Of a stretch of DNA of 64,000 nt, positions 33,603 to 41,469 are shown piece after piece. Below the pieces are notes generated by a model. It worked only from the letters and a program-made list of their open reading frames with translations, made no database searches and was not told the origin of the DNA. Position 1 is the first letter of the stretch. Each line of letters starts with the position of its first letter. Source of the DNA: Streptomyces sp. NBC_00306. Its GTDB lineage: Bacteria > Actinomycetota > Actinomycetes > Streptomycetales > Streptomycetaceae. The stretch is from assembly GCF_036169555.1 (NCBI RefSeq), contig NZ_CP108032.1, positions 5,394,001 to 5,458,000 on the forward strand, written 5' to 3'. The translations under genes were made by a program, and so were the position numbers.

Positions 33603-34739
33603 ATGGACACCGACACCTCCGCACAGATCCGCCCCTTCCGCATCGAGATCCCGCAGGCCGACATCGACGACCTGCGCGACCGGCTGCGCCGCACCCGCTG
33701 GGGCGCCGAGGTCCCGGGCACCGGCTGGAGCCGCGGCGTGCCGGCCGGCTATCTGCAAGGGCTCGCCGAGTACTGGGCCGAGAACTACGACTGGCGCGCG
33801 GCCGAGAAGGCGCTCAACGAGTTCCCGCAGTTCATCGCCGAGATCGACGGGCAGAACATCCACTTCCTGCATGTGCGCTCCGAGAACCCGGACGCCACAC
33901 CGCTGCTGCTGATGCACGACTGGCCCGCCTCGATCATCGAGTACGTCGAGGTGATCCGTCCGCTCTCCGAGGACTTCCACGTCGTCGTCGCGAGTACGCC
34001 CGGCGTGGGCTTCTCCGGTCCGCTCAGCGCGCCGGGATGGAACAACGGCCGCATCGCCGCCGCGTACACCGAGCTCATGTCCCTTCTCGGGTACGGGCGT
34101 TACGGCGTCCAGGGCACCGGCGGCGGCGCCTGGATCGCGACCGAGATGGGCCGGCAGGCGCCGGACCGCGTCATCGGCATCCACGTCAACGGCTTCATCG
34201 TCTTCCCGTCCGACGACCCCGCCGACTTCGAGGGTCTGACCGAAGCCGAACAGGGCCGCCTCGCCCGGCTCCAGAACTTCCGCGACGACATGATGGGCTT
34301 CAACGTCATCCAGTCGACCCGCCCGCACACCCTGGCGCACGGACTGCACGATTCGCCGGTCGGTCAACTGGCCTGGATCGTCGAGAAGTTCAAGGAGTGG
34401 ACGGACGCCGAGAAGGACCTGCCCGAGGACGCGGTCGGACGGGACCACCTGCTGACCAACGTGAGTCTGTACTGGTTCACGGCCACCGCGGGCTCGTCCG
34501 CGAACCTCTACTACGAGTCGGCTCACGACCCGGCGGCGTGGGCCCCCAAGGAGCGCGGGACCGTACCGACAGGAGTCGCGGTGGCGCTGACCACCGACAT
34601 CGCCATCCGCCGCTTCGCCGAGCGCGAGCACAACATCACGTACTGGTCGGAGCTGGAGCGCGGCGGCAACTTCCTTCCCCTGGAGCAGCCGGACCTCTTC
34701 ACCCAGGACGTACGTGACTTCTTCCGTTCCCTGGACTGA
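33603..34739 (+). CDS. Epoxide-hydrolase-like alpha/beta-hydrolase with degenerate active site
   Basis: 378 residues with the full EHN plus alpha/beta-hydrolase layout: N-terminal EHN domain (EIPQADIDDLRDRLRRTRW; FPQFIAEIDGQNIHFLHV), a core, and a C-terminal REHNITYW segment. The catalytic residues are lost. The family's nucleophile motif QGGDWGAW is here QGTGGGAW, with Gly173 where Asp is required. The family's catalytic His in RGGHF is replaced by Asn356 (RGGNF). The oxyanion motif HGWP is HDWP. It should be unable to hydrolyse epoxides and may be a pseudoenzyme or have a new chemistry. TACCGT lies 7 nt before the ATG (leaderless). Confidence 0.85.
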   Translation: MDTDTSAQIRPFRIEIPQADIDDLRDRLRRTRWGAEVPGTGWSRGVPAGYLQGLAEYWAENYDWRAAEKALNEFPQFIAEIDGQNIHFLHVRSENPDATPLLLMHDWPASIIEYVEVIRPLSEDFHVVVASTPGVGFSGPLSAPGWNNGRIAAAYTELMSLLGYGRYGVQGTGGGAWIATEMGRQAPDRVIGIHVNGFIVFPSDDPADFEGLTEAEQGRLARLQNFRDDMMGFNVIQSTRPHTLAHGLHDSPVGQLAWIVEKFKEWTDAEKDLPEDAVGRDHLLTNVSLYWFTATAGSSANLYYESAHDPAAWAPKERGTVPTGVAVALTTDIAIRRFAEREHNITYWSELERGGNFLPLEQPDLFTQDVRDFFRSLD

Positions 34740-34745
34740 ACCGCC

Positions 34746-34777
34746 CCGCGGGCCGGGGCTCCGGTCCGGGCCCGCGG
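34746..34777 (+). terminator. Terminator after the hydrolase-like gene
   Basis: A 9-bp perfect stem CCGCGGGCC/GGCCCGCGG with a 14-base loop, 7 bp beyond the stop. The rest of the gap to 35056 has no gene I can support; a short ATG ORF at 34808 of 14 codons has a mediocre context. Confidence 0.6.
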
Positions 34778-35056
34778 AGTGTCGGTGGCGCCCTGCAGGA
34801 TGACGCCATGACCGATCCGGAGAAGCGGGTTCGCCTGCGGCGGGGGCGCTGACGCTGCCGGCCGTCGGGCAGGGCAGCGTCGCGGTGATGTTCCGCGCAC
34901 AGGTCCCGGTACGGGGCGGTCCGCAGCCAGGACGTGGTGCGGGCCAACATCCGGCGGGCGCCGGCGGAGTGACGACCGCACCCCGTGGGGCCGAGGTTCC
35001 CGGCACGGTCGGAGCGGCGGGCCCTGGACGGATGACAGGGAGGCCGGACACACGGC

Positions 35057-35091
35057 CGACGGGGCAGCCTCTCCGGGAGGCTGCCCCGTCG
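35057..35091 (-). terminator. Terminator of the second small secreted-protein gene
   Basis: A perfect 15-bp stem CGACGGGGCAGCCTC/GAGGCTGCCCCGTCG around TCCGG, immediately past the stop of the leftward gene. Confidence 0.85.
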
Positions 35092-35099
35092 CTGTGCTG

Positions 35100-35555
35100 C
35101 TACATCTTCAGGAACTGGCTCCGGGCATTCTGCGTGAGCTCATCCTGCTTCGTGACGAGAACGAAGGTCGTGTACTGGCCGCTCGTGGCGCGGAACGTGG
35201 GTGCGGTGAACACCTTGTTGTTCGTGGCCGCCGTCGGGCACGCGTGGGCCTTGCGCGACATGATCTTGCGGTCGCCCGCCCGAACGGCCGTGATGATGAT
35301 CTGGCAGCCCTTCGGAGTCTTCCAGTGTGTGTTCTTGGTGAACTTGGCGGAGGGGGCCACGACGCCCGCGGAGGCCTTCTTGATGCAAGGCGTCACGGAC
35401 ATCTGAGCCCTGGGGTTGCGGGGGTCGGGCGACGCGTAGTAGGTCCAGCACCCGCCGTTTGCCGCAGCGTGAGCCGCGGGAGCCGTAGCAACCGTCGAAG
35501 CGGCGATTCCAGCCGCGCCCAGGATGCATGCGGCCATTCGAGAAAACTTACGCAA
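35100..35555 (-). CDS. Second small secreted protein, unknown function
   Basis: 151 residues starting at a TTG with GGGAG 7 nt upstream. A signal peptide (KFSRMAACILGAAGIAASTV, cut near HAAA) leads to a mature domain of about 120 residues. Cysteines are in GGCWTYYASPDPRNPRAQMS, VTPCIKKASAG, KGCQIIITAVRAGDRKIMSR and HACPTAAT, so two disulfides are likely. I do not recognise the family. Like the 32.7-kb gene it is small, secreted and cysteine-paired, but the two do not share obvious sequence. Confidence 0.75.
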   Translation of the reverse strand: MRKFSRMAACILGAAGIAASTVATAPAAHAAANGGCWTYYASPDPRNPRAQMSVTPCIKKASAGVVAPSAKFTKNTHWKTPKGCQIIITAVRAGDRKIMSRKAHACPTAATNNKVFTAPTFRATSGQYTTFVLVTKQDELTQNARSQFLKM

Positions 35556-35724
35556 GAGTGAACTCCCTTTTTGTTCCCGCCCTGAAGGCGGTGGTCACGG
35601 GGGACCCTAGGGGAGTTGATCAATACCTGTCATGTGATCATCCATGATCTGAGGAGATCTTGAGGTCGCGGGAGGCGGGACCGCACCACCGCTCTCGATC
35701 GTGTGCGCCCCGGGAGACGAACGA

Positions 35725-35760
35725 CCGCACCCGGCCCCCAGGATGGGGAGCCGGGTGCGG
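35725..35760 (-). terminator. Terminator of sodN
   Basis: An 11-bp outer stem CCGCACCCGGC/GCCGGGTGCGG and, past one bulged base, a 4-bp CCCC/GGGG inner stem with an AGGAT loop, 30 bp after the sodN stop. Confidence 0.8.
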
Positions 35761-35790
35761 CAGGAGCGCGAAGCGATCCGACGGATCGGA

Positions 35791-36186
35791 TCAAGCCTTC
35801 TTGGTCTCCCAGAAGATCTTGTCGATCTGGGCGATGTAGTCCAGCGCCTTCTGGCCCGTCGCCGGGTCCGTCGAGCCCTTGGCGGTCGACAGCGCCTTGA
35901 GCGCGTCGTTCACCAGCTGGTGCAGCTCCGGGTACTTCTCGAAGTGCGGCGGCTTGAAGTAGTCGCTCCAGAGCACCGAGACGTGGTGCTTCGCGAGCTC
36001 GGCTCGCTGCTCCTTGATGACCGTGGCGCGGGCCCGGAAGTGCGGGTCCTCGTTGGCCTGGTACTTCTCCTGGACGGCCTTGACCGACTCGGCCTCGATG
36101 CGGGCCTGGGCCGGGTCGTAGACACCGCAAGGCAGGTCGCAGTGGGCGCTGACCTTCACCTTGGGGGCAAACAGGCGGGAAAGCAT
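35791..36186 (-). CDS. sodN: Nickel superoxide dismutase precursor
   Basis: 131 residues. A 14-residue leader (MLSRLFAPKVKVSA) is cut before HCDLPCGVYDP, the nickel hook: the new N-terminal His, Cys2 and Cys6 bind Ni. A four-helix bundle follows, ending QIDKIFWETKKA. It removes superoxide in the cytoplasm and is activated by the SodX protease, which is divergently encoded. GAGGAAGGA lies before the ATG. Nickel-dependent expression is known for the family; I see no specific operator. Confidence 0.96.
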   Translation of the reverse strand: MLSRLFAPKVKVSAHCDLPCGVYDPAQARIEAESVKAVQEKYQANEDPHFRARATVIKEQRAELAKHHVSVLWSDYFKPPHFEKYPELHQLVNDALKALSTAKGSTDPATGQKALDYIAQIDKIFWETKKA

Positions 36187-36336
36187 TGAGCTGTCCTTCC
36201 TCGTGATCGTCTTCTCAGGTGGGACATTACTCCGTGAGAGACCTGTTTTCGCGAGTGCCCCCTAGGGCTTAGGACAAAAGTCCAGGGTCAGTATGGGACT
36301 GGTGGCCGAACATACCGAGGGGCTCGGAGGTGGCGG

Positions 36337-36756
36337 ATGAGTGAGCAGGGGCGGGAGCCGAGAGCGCCGTTCGGGGTGGCCGAAGTGACGGGGCCGTCCA
36401 TGTATCCGACGCTCAGGCACGGCGATCAACTGCTGGTGCACTACGGCGCCGAGGTGAAGCCCGGGGACATCGCCGTGCTGCGCCATCCCCTCCAGCAGGA
36501 TCTGCTCATCGTGAAGCGGCTGGTGGAGTGGCGCGAGGACGGCTGGTGGGTGCTGGGGGACAACCCGGGGGCCGAGGGCGACAGCCGGGTGTTCGGATCG
36601 GTGCCCCACGAACTGCTGCTGGGGCGGGTGCGGGGGAGATACCGCCCGCTCGCGGAGGATCAGCGATCCGCCCGCGGGCTCGCCTCCTGGGCACTCTCCG
36701 CGGTACGTCCCGTACTCTCCGACCGCTCGGTCTCCAGGCGCTTGCGGGCCCGGTAG
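36337..36756 (+). CDS. sodX: Nickel-SOD maturation protease (SodX, S26-like)
   Basis: A 139-residue serine peptidase with the S24/S26 motif EVTGPSMYPTLRHGD (catalytic Ser in GPSM) and catalytic Lys in DLLIVKRLVEW, then GDNPGAEGDSR. It removes the SodN leader. It is divergent from sodN. Its 3' end overlaps the convergent CGNR gene by 97 bp. Confidence 0.92.
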   Translation: MSEQGREPRAPFGVAEVTGPSMYPTLRHGDQLLVHYGAEVKPGDIAVLRHPLQQDLLIVKRLVEWREDGWWVLGDNPGAEGDSRVFGSVPHELLLGRVRGRYRPLAEDQRSARGLASWALSAVRPVLSDRSVSRRLRAR

Positions 36757-37289
36757 GCGGCCACGTTGGCACGGGTCGCGCAGCGGTCCGAGCAGTAGCG
36801 CCGGGAGCGGTTGGTGGAGGTGTCGAGGTAGGCGTTGCGGCAGGGCAGCGCCTGGCACAGACCGAGCCGGTCGACCCCGTACTCCGTGAGGTGGAACGCC
36901 AGACCCATCGCGGCGATCGCGGCGTATCCGGCGGTCGCGTTCGACGGGTGGTCGGCCAGGTGCATGTGCCACTTCGGGCGGCCGTCGTCGTCCCGGAAGT
37001 CGTGGCCGGAGATCTGCGGGCTGACCGGAAACTCCAGCAGCAGCGAGTTCAGCAGGTCGACGGCTCCCGTCTCGTCGCCGCCGTCGGCCGCCGTGAAGAC
37101 CGCCCGCAGCCGGCCCCGTACGGAACGGAACCGGGTGACGTCCGCGTCGGTCGCGCGGCGCGCGGACTGTGTGGACTCGCCGAACAGTTCCCGTACGGCG
37201 TCCACCGAGGTGAGGGAGTCCTTGTTACGGGCCGGCTCCTCGGTGTTGACCAGGCGCACGGCGTAGTCCGAGTAATAGGCCAGTTCCAC
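36660..37289 (-). CDS. CGNR zinc-finger / ABATE-domain protein
   Basis: A 209-residue stress-response-type regulator: an N-terminal ABATE region (YYSDYAVRLVNTEEPARNKD) and a C-terminal CGNR-type zinc finger whose cysteines lie in LCQALPCRNAYLD and SRRYCSDRCATRANVAAYR (CxxxxC plus CxxxC). The family is predicted to bind DNA. GTG start, AGGAC 5-9 nt upstream. The 3' end overlaps sodX on the other strand. Confidence 0.85.
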   Translation of the reverse strand: MELAYYSDYAVRLVNTEEPARNKDSLTSVDAVRELFGESTQSARRATDADVTRFRSVRGRLRAVFTAADGGDETGAVDLLNSLLLEFPVSPQISGHDFRDDDGRPKWHMHLADHPSNATAGYAAIAAMGLAFHLTEYGVDRLGLCQALPCRNAYLDTSTNRSRRYCSDRCATRANVAAYRARKRLETERSESTGRTAESAQEASPRADR

Positions 37290-37369
37290 TTGTAGTCCTT
37301 ACCGCGGCGGTCTAGGGTCTGCGTAACAGCTGATGCTGCTTCGAGGGTATTACGGACGGGAGGTTTCCG

Positions 37370-38143
37370 GTGTCGGAGACAGTGACGAGCAAGGGTGCGG
37401 GCACCGACTGGCAGGCCTGGCAGGAGAGCTGGGACCGCCAGCAGGAGTGGTACATGCCCGACCGCGAGGAGCGGTTCCGGATCATGCTGGACATGGTCGA
37501 GGCCACGGTGGGCCCCGAACCACGAGTGCTGGACCTCGCGTGCGGTACGGGAAGTATTACGGACCGGGTCCTCAAGCGGTTCCCGAAGGCCACCAGCACG
37601 GGTGTCGACCTGGACCCCGCCCTGTTGACCATCGCCCGGGGCTCCTTCGCCGCCGACGACCGCGTCACCTTCGTCACCGCCGATCTGACCGACCCCGACT
37701 GGACGTCGCACCTGCCGTACGACGCGTACGACGCCGTGCTCACCGCGACCGCCCTGCACTGGCTGCGCAGCGGACCGCTCGCCACCCTCTACGGGCAGCT
37801 CGCCTCGCTCGTGCGCACCGACGGCGTCTTCATGAACGCCGACCACATGATCGACCGCACCACCCCGCGCATCAACGCCGTCGAGCGCGCCCACCGGCAC
37901 GTCCAGATGGAGCGAGCCAAGGAATCCGGAGCGGTCGACTGGGCCGAATGGTGGGCACTGGCCGGTCAGGACCCCGTCCTGGCGGAGCCCACCGCCCGCC
38001 GGTACGAGATCTACGGCGAGCACGCGGACGGCGAGACCCCCTCGGCCCGGTGGCACGCCGAGACGCTGCGCACGGCCGGCTTCGGCGAGGCCCGCCCGGT
38101 CTGGTGCTCACCCTCGGACACCCTGCTGCTCGCGCTGAAGTGA
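37370..38143 (+). CDS. Class I SAM-dependent methyltransferase
   Basis: 257 residues. Motif I is VLDLACGTGSITDRVLKRFP, then the GVDLDPALLTIARG acidic loop and DAVLTATALHWLRSG. It resembles ubiquinone/phospholipid-type methyltransferases, but the substrate is unknown. GTG start with GGGAGG 6 nt upstream. Separately promoted from the divergent CGNR gene. Confidence 0.85.
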   Translation: MSETVTSKGAGTDWQAWQESWDRQQEWYMPDREERFRIMLDMVEATVGPEPRVLDLACGTGSITDRVLKRFPKATSTGVDLDPALLTIARGSFAADDRVTFVTADLTDPDWTSHLPYDAYDAVLTATALHWLRSGPLATLYGQLASLVRTDGVFMNADHMIDRTTPRINAVERAHRHVQMERAKESGAVDWAEWWALAGQDPVLAEPTARRYEIYGEHADGETPSARWHAETLRTAGFGEARPVWCSPSDTLLLALK

Positions 38144-38172
38144 CCCGGCTGCCGGGGCGCTGACACGCAACG

Positions 38173-38215
38173 CACGGGAGGGCGGTACGGACCAGGTCCG
38201 TACCGCCCTCCCGTG
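38173..38215. terminator. Bidirectional terminator, methyltransferase and ABC operon
   Basis: About 19 perfect base pairs (CACGGGAGGGCGGTACGGA against TCCGTACCGCCCTCCCGTG) around CCAGG, between convergent genes. Confidence 0.88.
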
Positions 38216-38251
38216 TGACGACTCCTGTACCGGCGCCGTCCGGAGAACCTG

Positions 38252-39013
38252 CTAGAGCACCTTCGACAGGAACGACTTCGTCCGGTCGTGCTGCGGGTTC
38301 GTCAGGACCTCGCGGGGATGGCCGGACTCGACCACCACACCGTCGTCCATGAAGACCAGCGCGTCGCCGACCTCACGGGCGAAGCCCATCTCGTGCGTCA
38401 CGACGATCATCGTCATGCCGTCCTCGGCGAGACCCCGCATGACGTCCAGCACGTCGCCGACCAGCTCCGGGTCGAGCGCGGAGGTCGGCTCGTCGAAGAG
38501 CATCAGCTTCGGCTCCATCGCCAGCGCACGGGCGATCGCCACCCGCTGCTGCTGGCCGCCGGAGAGCTGCGAGGGGTAGTTCCCGGCCTTGTCGGCCAGG
38601 CCCACGCGGTCCAGCAGCCGCTCGGCGCGCGCCCGGGCCACGGCCCTCGACTCGCCCTTGACCTGGATCGGCGCCTCCATGACGTTCGCGATGGCCGTCA
38701 TGTGCGGGAACAGGTTGAAGCGCTGGAAGACCATGCCGATGTCCCGGCGTTTCACAGCGACTTCGCTGTCCTTGAGCTCGTAGAGCTTGTCGCCCTTCTG
38801 GCGATAGCCGACCAGCTCGCCGTCGACGGACAGCCGGCCGGCGTTGATCTTCTCCAGGTGATTGATGCACCGCAGGAAGGTCGACTTGCCGGAGCCGGAC
38901 GGACCGATCAGGCAGAAGACCTCACGCGGCGCGACCTCGAGGTCGATTCCCTTCAGGACTTCGACGGATCCGAAGGACTTGTGGACGCCTTCCGCCTTGA
39001 CCATGGGGTTCAT
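38252..39013 (-). CDS. Polar amino acid ABC transporter ATPase (GlnQ type)
   Basis: A 253-residue ABC ATPase: Walker A GPSGSGKST, Q loop VFQRFNLFPH, signature QLSGGQQQRVAIARALAM, Walker B LMLFDEPTSALDPE, H-loop VVTHEMGFARE. It energises the permease encoded just upstream. The ATG overlaps the permease stop (ATGA). The amino acid is not determined; glutamate/glutamine-type uptake is likely from the family. Confidence 0.92.
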   Translation of the reverse strand: MNPMVKAEGVHKSFGSVEVLKGIDLEVAPREVFCLIGPSGSGKSTFLRCINHLEKINAGRLSVDGELVGYRQKGDKLYELKDSEVAVKRRDIGMVFQRFNLFPHMTAIANVMEAPIQVKGESRAVARARAERLLDRVGLADKAGNYPSQLSGGQQQRVAIARALAMEPKLMLFDEPTSALDPELVGDVLDVMRGLAEDGMTMIVVTHEMGFAREVGDALVFMDDGVVVESGHPREVLTNPQHDRTKSFLSKVL

Positions 39014-39945
39014 GACGAAACTCCCTTCGGGCGGCGGAACGAGAACACGGTGGTCCTGACCTTCTGCCAGGGGGTGAGGGGAAGGCTGCGGCTCGAACCG
39101 CGTGCGTAGTACCGCTCGAGGTAGTACTGACCGACACTGAGGATCGACGTCATGATCAGGTACCACGCTGCGGCCAGGAAGAGCATTTCCACCGGCGCAC
39201 CGGAGGTCTGGCCGATGTCCTGGGCCTGGCGCAGCAGTTCGTAGTACTGCACAGCCGCTACCAGCGAGGTCGTCTTCAGCATGTTGATGACCTCGTTGCC
39301 CGTCGGTGGCACGATCACCCGCATCGCCTGCGGGATCACCACCCGGCGCAGGGTCTTGCCGTGGCTCATGCCGAGTGCATGCGAGGCCTCGGTCTGACCT
39401 TCGTCGACCGACAGGAGGCCGGCACGGCAGATCTCGGCCATGTACGCGGCCTCGTTGAGTCCCAGGCCCAGCAGCGCCGTCAGCAGCGGCGTCATGAAGT
39501 CCGACCACTCGTCCTTGTAGAACGGGCCGAGATTCACGTACTCGAAGACGAGACCGAGGTTGAACCAGACGAACAACTGGACCAGGACCGGGGTGCCCCG
39601 GAAGAACCAGATGTAGAACCAGGCGATCGATGAAGTCACCGGGTTGTGGGAGAGCCGCATCACCGCAAGGACGATGCCGCCGACGATGCCGATGGCCATG
39701 GACAGCACGGTCAGAAGCAGTGTCTGACCCATGCCGTCGACGATGCGCTCGTCGAAGAAGTAGTCGGGGACGGCGCCCCAGTTGATCTTGCCTTGGGAGA
39801 AGGCATAGACGATCGCGGCGAATGCGGCGATCGCGAGGACGGCGGTCACGTACCGGCCGTAGTGCCGGACCGGGATGGCCTTGATGGCCTCCGGTCCGGC
39901 GGACGGCACGGCGTCCGCCGGATCCGTCTTCTTGATGTCAGTCAC
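39010..39945 (-). CDS. Polar amino acid ABC transporter permease
   Basis: A 311-residue HisM/GltK-type permease: a cytoplasmic N-terminus of about 35 residues, then helices with SMAIGIVGGIVLAVMRLSHN, WFFRGTPVLVQLFVWFNLG and the EAA loop SHALGMSHGKTLRRVVIPQA. A single permease of this type probably forms a homodimer. GTG start with AAAGG upstream. Confidence 0.92.
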   Translation of the reverse strand: MTDIKKTDPADAVPSAGPEAIKAIPVRHYGRYVTAVLAIAAFAAIVYAFSQGKINWGAVPDYFFDERIVDGMGQTLLLTVLSMAIGIVGGIVLAVMRLSHNPVTSSIAWFYIWFFRGTPVLVQLFVWFNLGLVFEYVNLGPFYKDEWSDFMTPLLTALLGLGLNEAAYMAEICRAGLLSVDEGQTEASHALGMSHGKTLRRVVIPQAMRVIVPPTGNEVINMLKTTSLVAAVQYYELLRQAQDIGQTSGAPVEMLFLAAAWYLIMTSILSVGQYYLERYYARGSSRSLPLTPWQKVRTTVFSFRRPKGVSS

Positions 39946-39981
39946 GGGGTGCCTTTCAGTACCGACGCGGTCGTCTGCCGG

Positions 39982-40944
39982 TCAGGAACCGCCGTTGACC
40001 TTGGCTTCGGTGACCATTCCAGCACTGACGCCCCACTTGTCCATGACCTTCTTGTACTCGCCGTTCTTGATGATCGCGTCCATGGCGGCCTTGAGGGCAT
40101 CGCGCAGCTCCTCGTTGCCCTTGGCGACCGCGATGCCGTACGGGGCGGCCTCGACCTGCTCGCCCACGAGCTGGAAGTCCTTGCCGCCACCAGAGGTCTT
40201 CACGGCGTAGGCCGCGACCGGGTAGTCGGAGGAACCGGCGTCGGCGCCGCCGGCCCGCAGACGGGTCTGGGCCTGCTGGTCATTATCGAAGGCCTCGATG
40301 GCGATCGCACCCTTGCCGCCCTCCGTACACTTCTTCGACTCGGCCTTGGCCAGGTCTTCGGAGACGGTGCCGCGCTGCACGACGATCTTCTTGCCGCACA
40401 GGTCCGACCAGGAGGCGATGCCCTTGTCGGCGCCCTTCTTGGTGTAGATCGAGACGCCGGCGCTGAAGTAGTCGACGAAGTCGACACCCTCGCCGACCTT
40501 CTTGCCGGTCGCGGAGTCGACACCGTCCTGACGGTCCTTGGTGTCGGTCATCGCCGACATCGCGATGTCGTACCGCTTGGCCCGCAGGCCAGTGATCAGC
40601 GTGTCGAAGGTGCCGTTCTCGAACTGGAACGTCACACCGAGCTGCTTGCCCATGGCGGCGGCGAGGTCCGGGTCGATACCTGCCGTCTTGCCGGCGCCGT
40701 CCTTGAACTCTACCGGCGGGTACGCGATGTCCGAACCGACCTTGATGACGCCCTTGTCGCGGATCGACTGCGGAAGCTTGTCGGCGAGCGGGGCCGCGCT
40801 CGTCTGGGTGGAGTCGCTACCCGAATCGCTGCCTGTCTGGTCACCGCAGGCGGTGAGGAGCATCGCGCCCGCGACCGCGATGGCGCCGACCGCGGCGATC
40901 CGGGTCCTGGCGGCGGTCGTACGACGAGTGGTGCTTGCGGTCAT
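39982..40944 (-). CDS. Polar amino acid ABC transporter binding lipoprotein
   Basis: A 320-residue solute-binding protein with an unusually basic N-terminus, lipobox LLTAC (lipid on Cys33) and a family 3 fold (IKVGSDIAYPPVEFKDGAGK, AMSAMTDTKDRQDGVD, GKKIVVQRGTVSEDLA). It lies 36 bp upstream of the permease, so the three genes are an operon. The promoter is in the 525-bp gap to malic enzyme; a TTGACA on the leftward strand (41076-41071) is a candidate -35. Confidence 0.92.
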   Translation of the reverse strand: MTASTTRRTTAARTRIAAVGAIAVAGAMLLTACGDQTGSDSGSDSTQTSAAPLADKLPQSIRDKGVIKVGSDIAYPPVEFKDGAGKTAGIDPDLAAAMGKQLGVTFQFENGTFDTLITGLRAKRYDIAMSAMTDTKDRQDGVDSATGKKVGEGVDFVDYFSAGVSIYTKKGADKGIASWSDLCGKKIVVQRGTVSEDLAKAESKKCTEGGKGAIAIEAFDNDQQAQTRLRAGGADAGSSDYPVAAYAVKTSGGGKDFQLVGEQVEAAPYGIAVAKGNEELRDALKAAMDAIIKNGEYKKVMDKWGVSAGMVTEAKVNGGS

Positions 40945-41469
40945 GATCGGGGTCCTCCGGCGGGTGAGGGAAGTGCCATTTCAGCGGTCGTGCACTCATC
41001 TTCGAGTGTCGCCACCTTGTGTGTTTTCGGCATCTTGCCATTCGGACTAGCCCATTCAGGGGGCCACGCATGTCAAAATCGGGTAACGGGACACCCCCGA
41101 CCCCCTCCCGGGCCGGTACATCACGACCGGACCATTCACGGGAATACCTGCTTCCGACCGGAAGATCTGCGGCTCGTAGCCTGCTACGGGCGGCATTCAG
41201 GGCGCGTAGCTGACGTGTCCTGACATTCGGCGACGAGTCGTGTCAGCAACTGGATACCGACTCGTCGCCGGTGCTCCTGGTCAGGTAAGAAGGACGCTTA
41301 CACCCCTCATCCGGGGCTCAGGGCGCGTGTGCGGCGCGCCCGCGCGTATGTACCTCCCCCCGCCGGAGCGGGCCAACCGCCGAGGCAGGGCACGTACGCG
41401 GTGCCCGCCCACCCCTCCTCAACCAGGAGTGGAAACCCTCAACTGATGAAGACTTAAGGGGTCAAACAC
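40945..41469. other. 525-bp intergenic region, ABC operon to malic enzyme
   Basis: It holds the leftward ABC promoter and the rightward malic-enzyme leader, including a strong inverted repeat at 41228-41270. A 47-codon ATG ORF at 41070 has a good AGGGGG site but third-position composition unlike the window; I do not call it a gene. Confidence 0.5.
41228..41270 (+). promoter_or_regulatory. 13-bp inverted repeat in the malic-enzyme leader
   Basis: CGGCGACGAGTCG (41228-41240) pairs perfectly with CGACTCGTCGCCG (41258-41270) around 17 bases. It is 200 bp before the malic-enzyme start and not at the end of any recognised gene. It may be an attenuator, an operator or the terminator of an unannotated short RNA. 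Confidence 0.5.

Noticed and set aside
34699..34950. A leftward 83-codon ORF between the hydrolase-like and secreted-protein genes
   Set aside because: It overlaps the 3' end of a real gene and a terminator hairpin, and the product is Arg-rich shadow sequence.
41070..41213. A 47-codon ORF with an AGGGGG site in the malic-enzyme gap
   Set aside because: Third codon positions are only about 60 percent G/C, unlike real genes here, and there is no recognisable domain.
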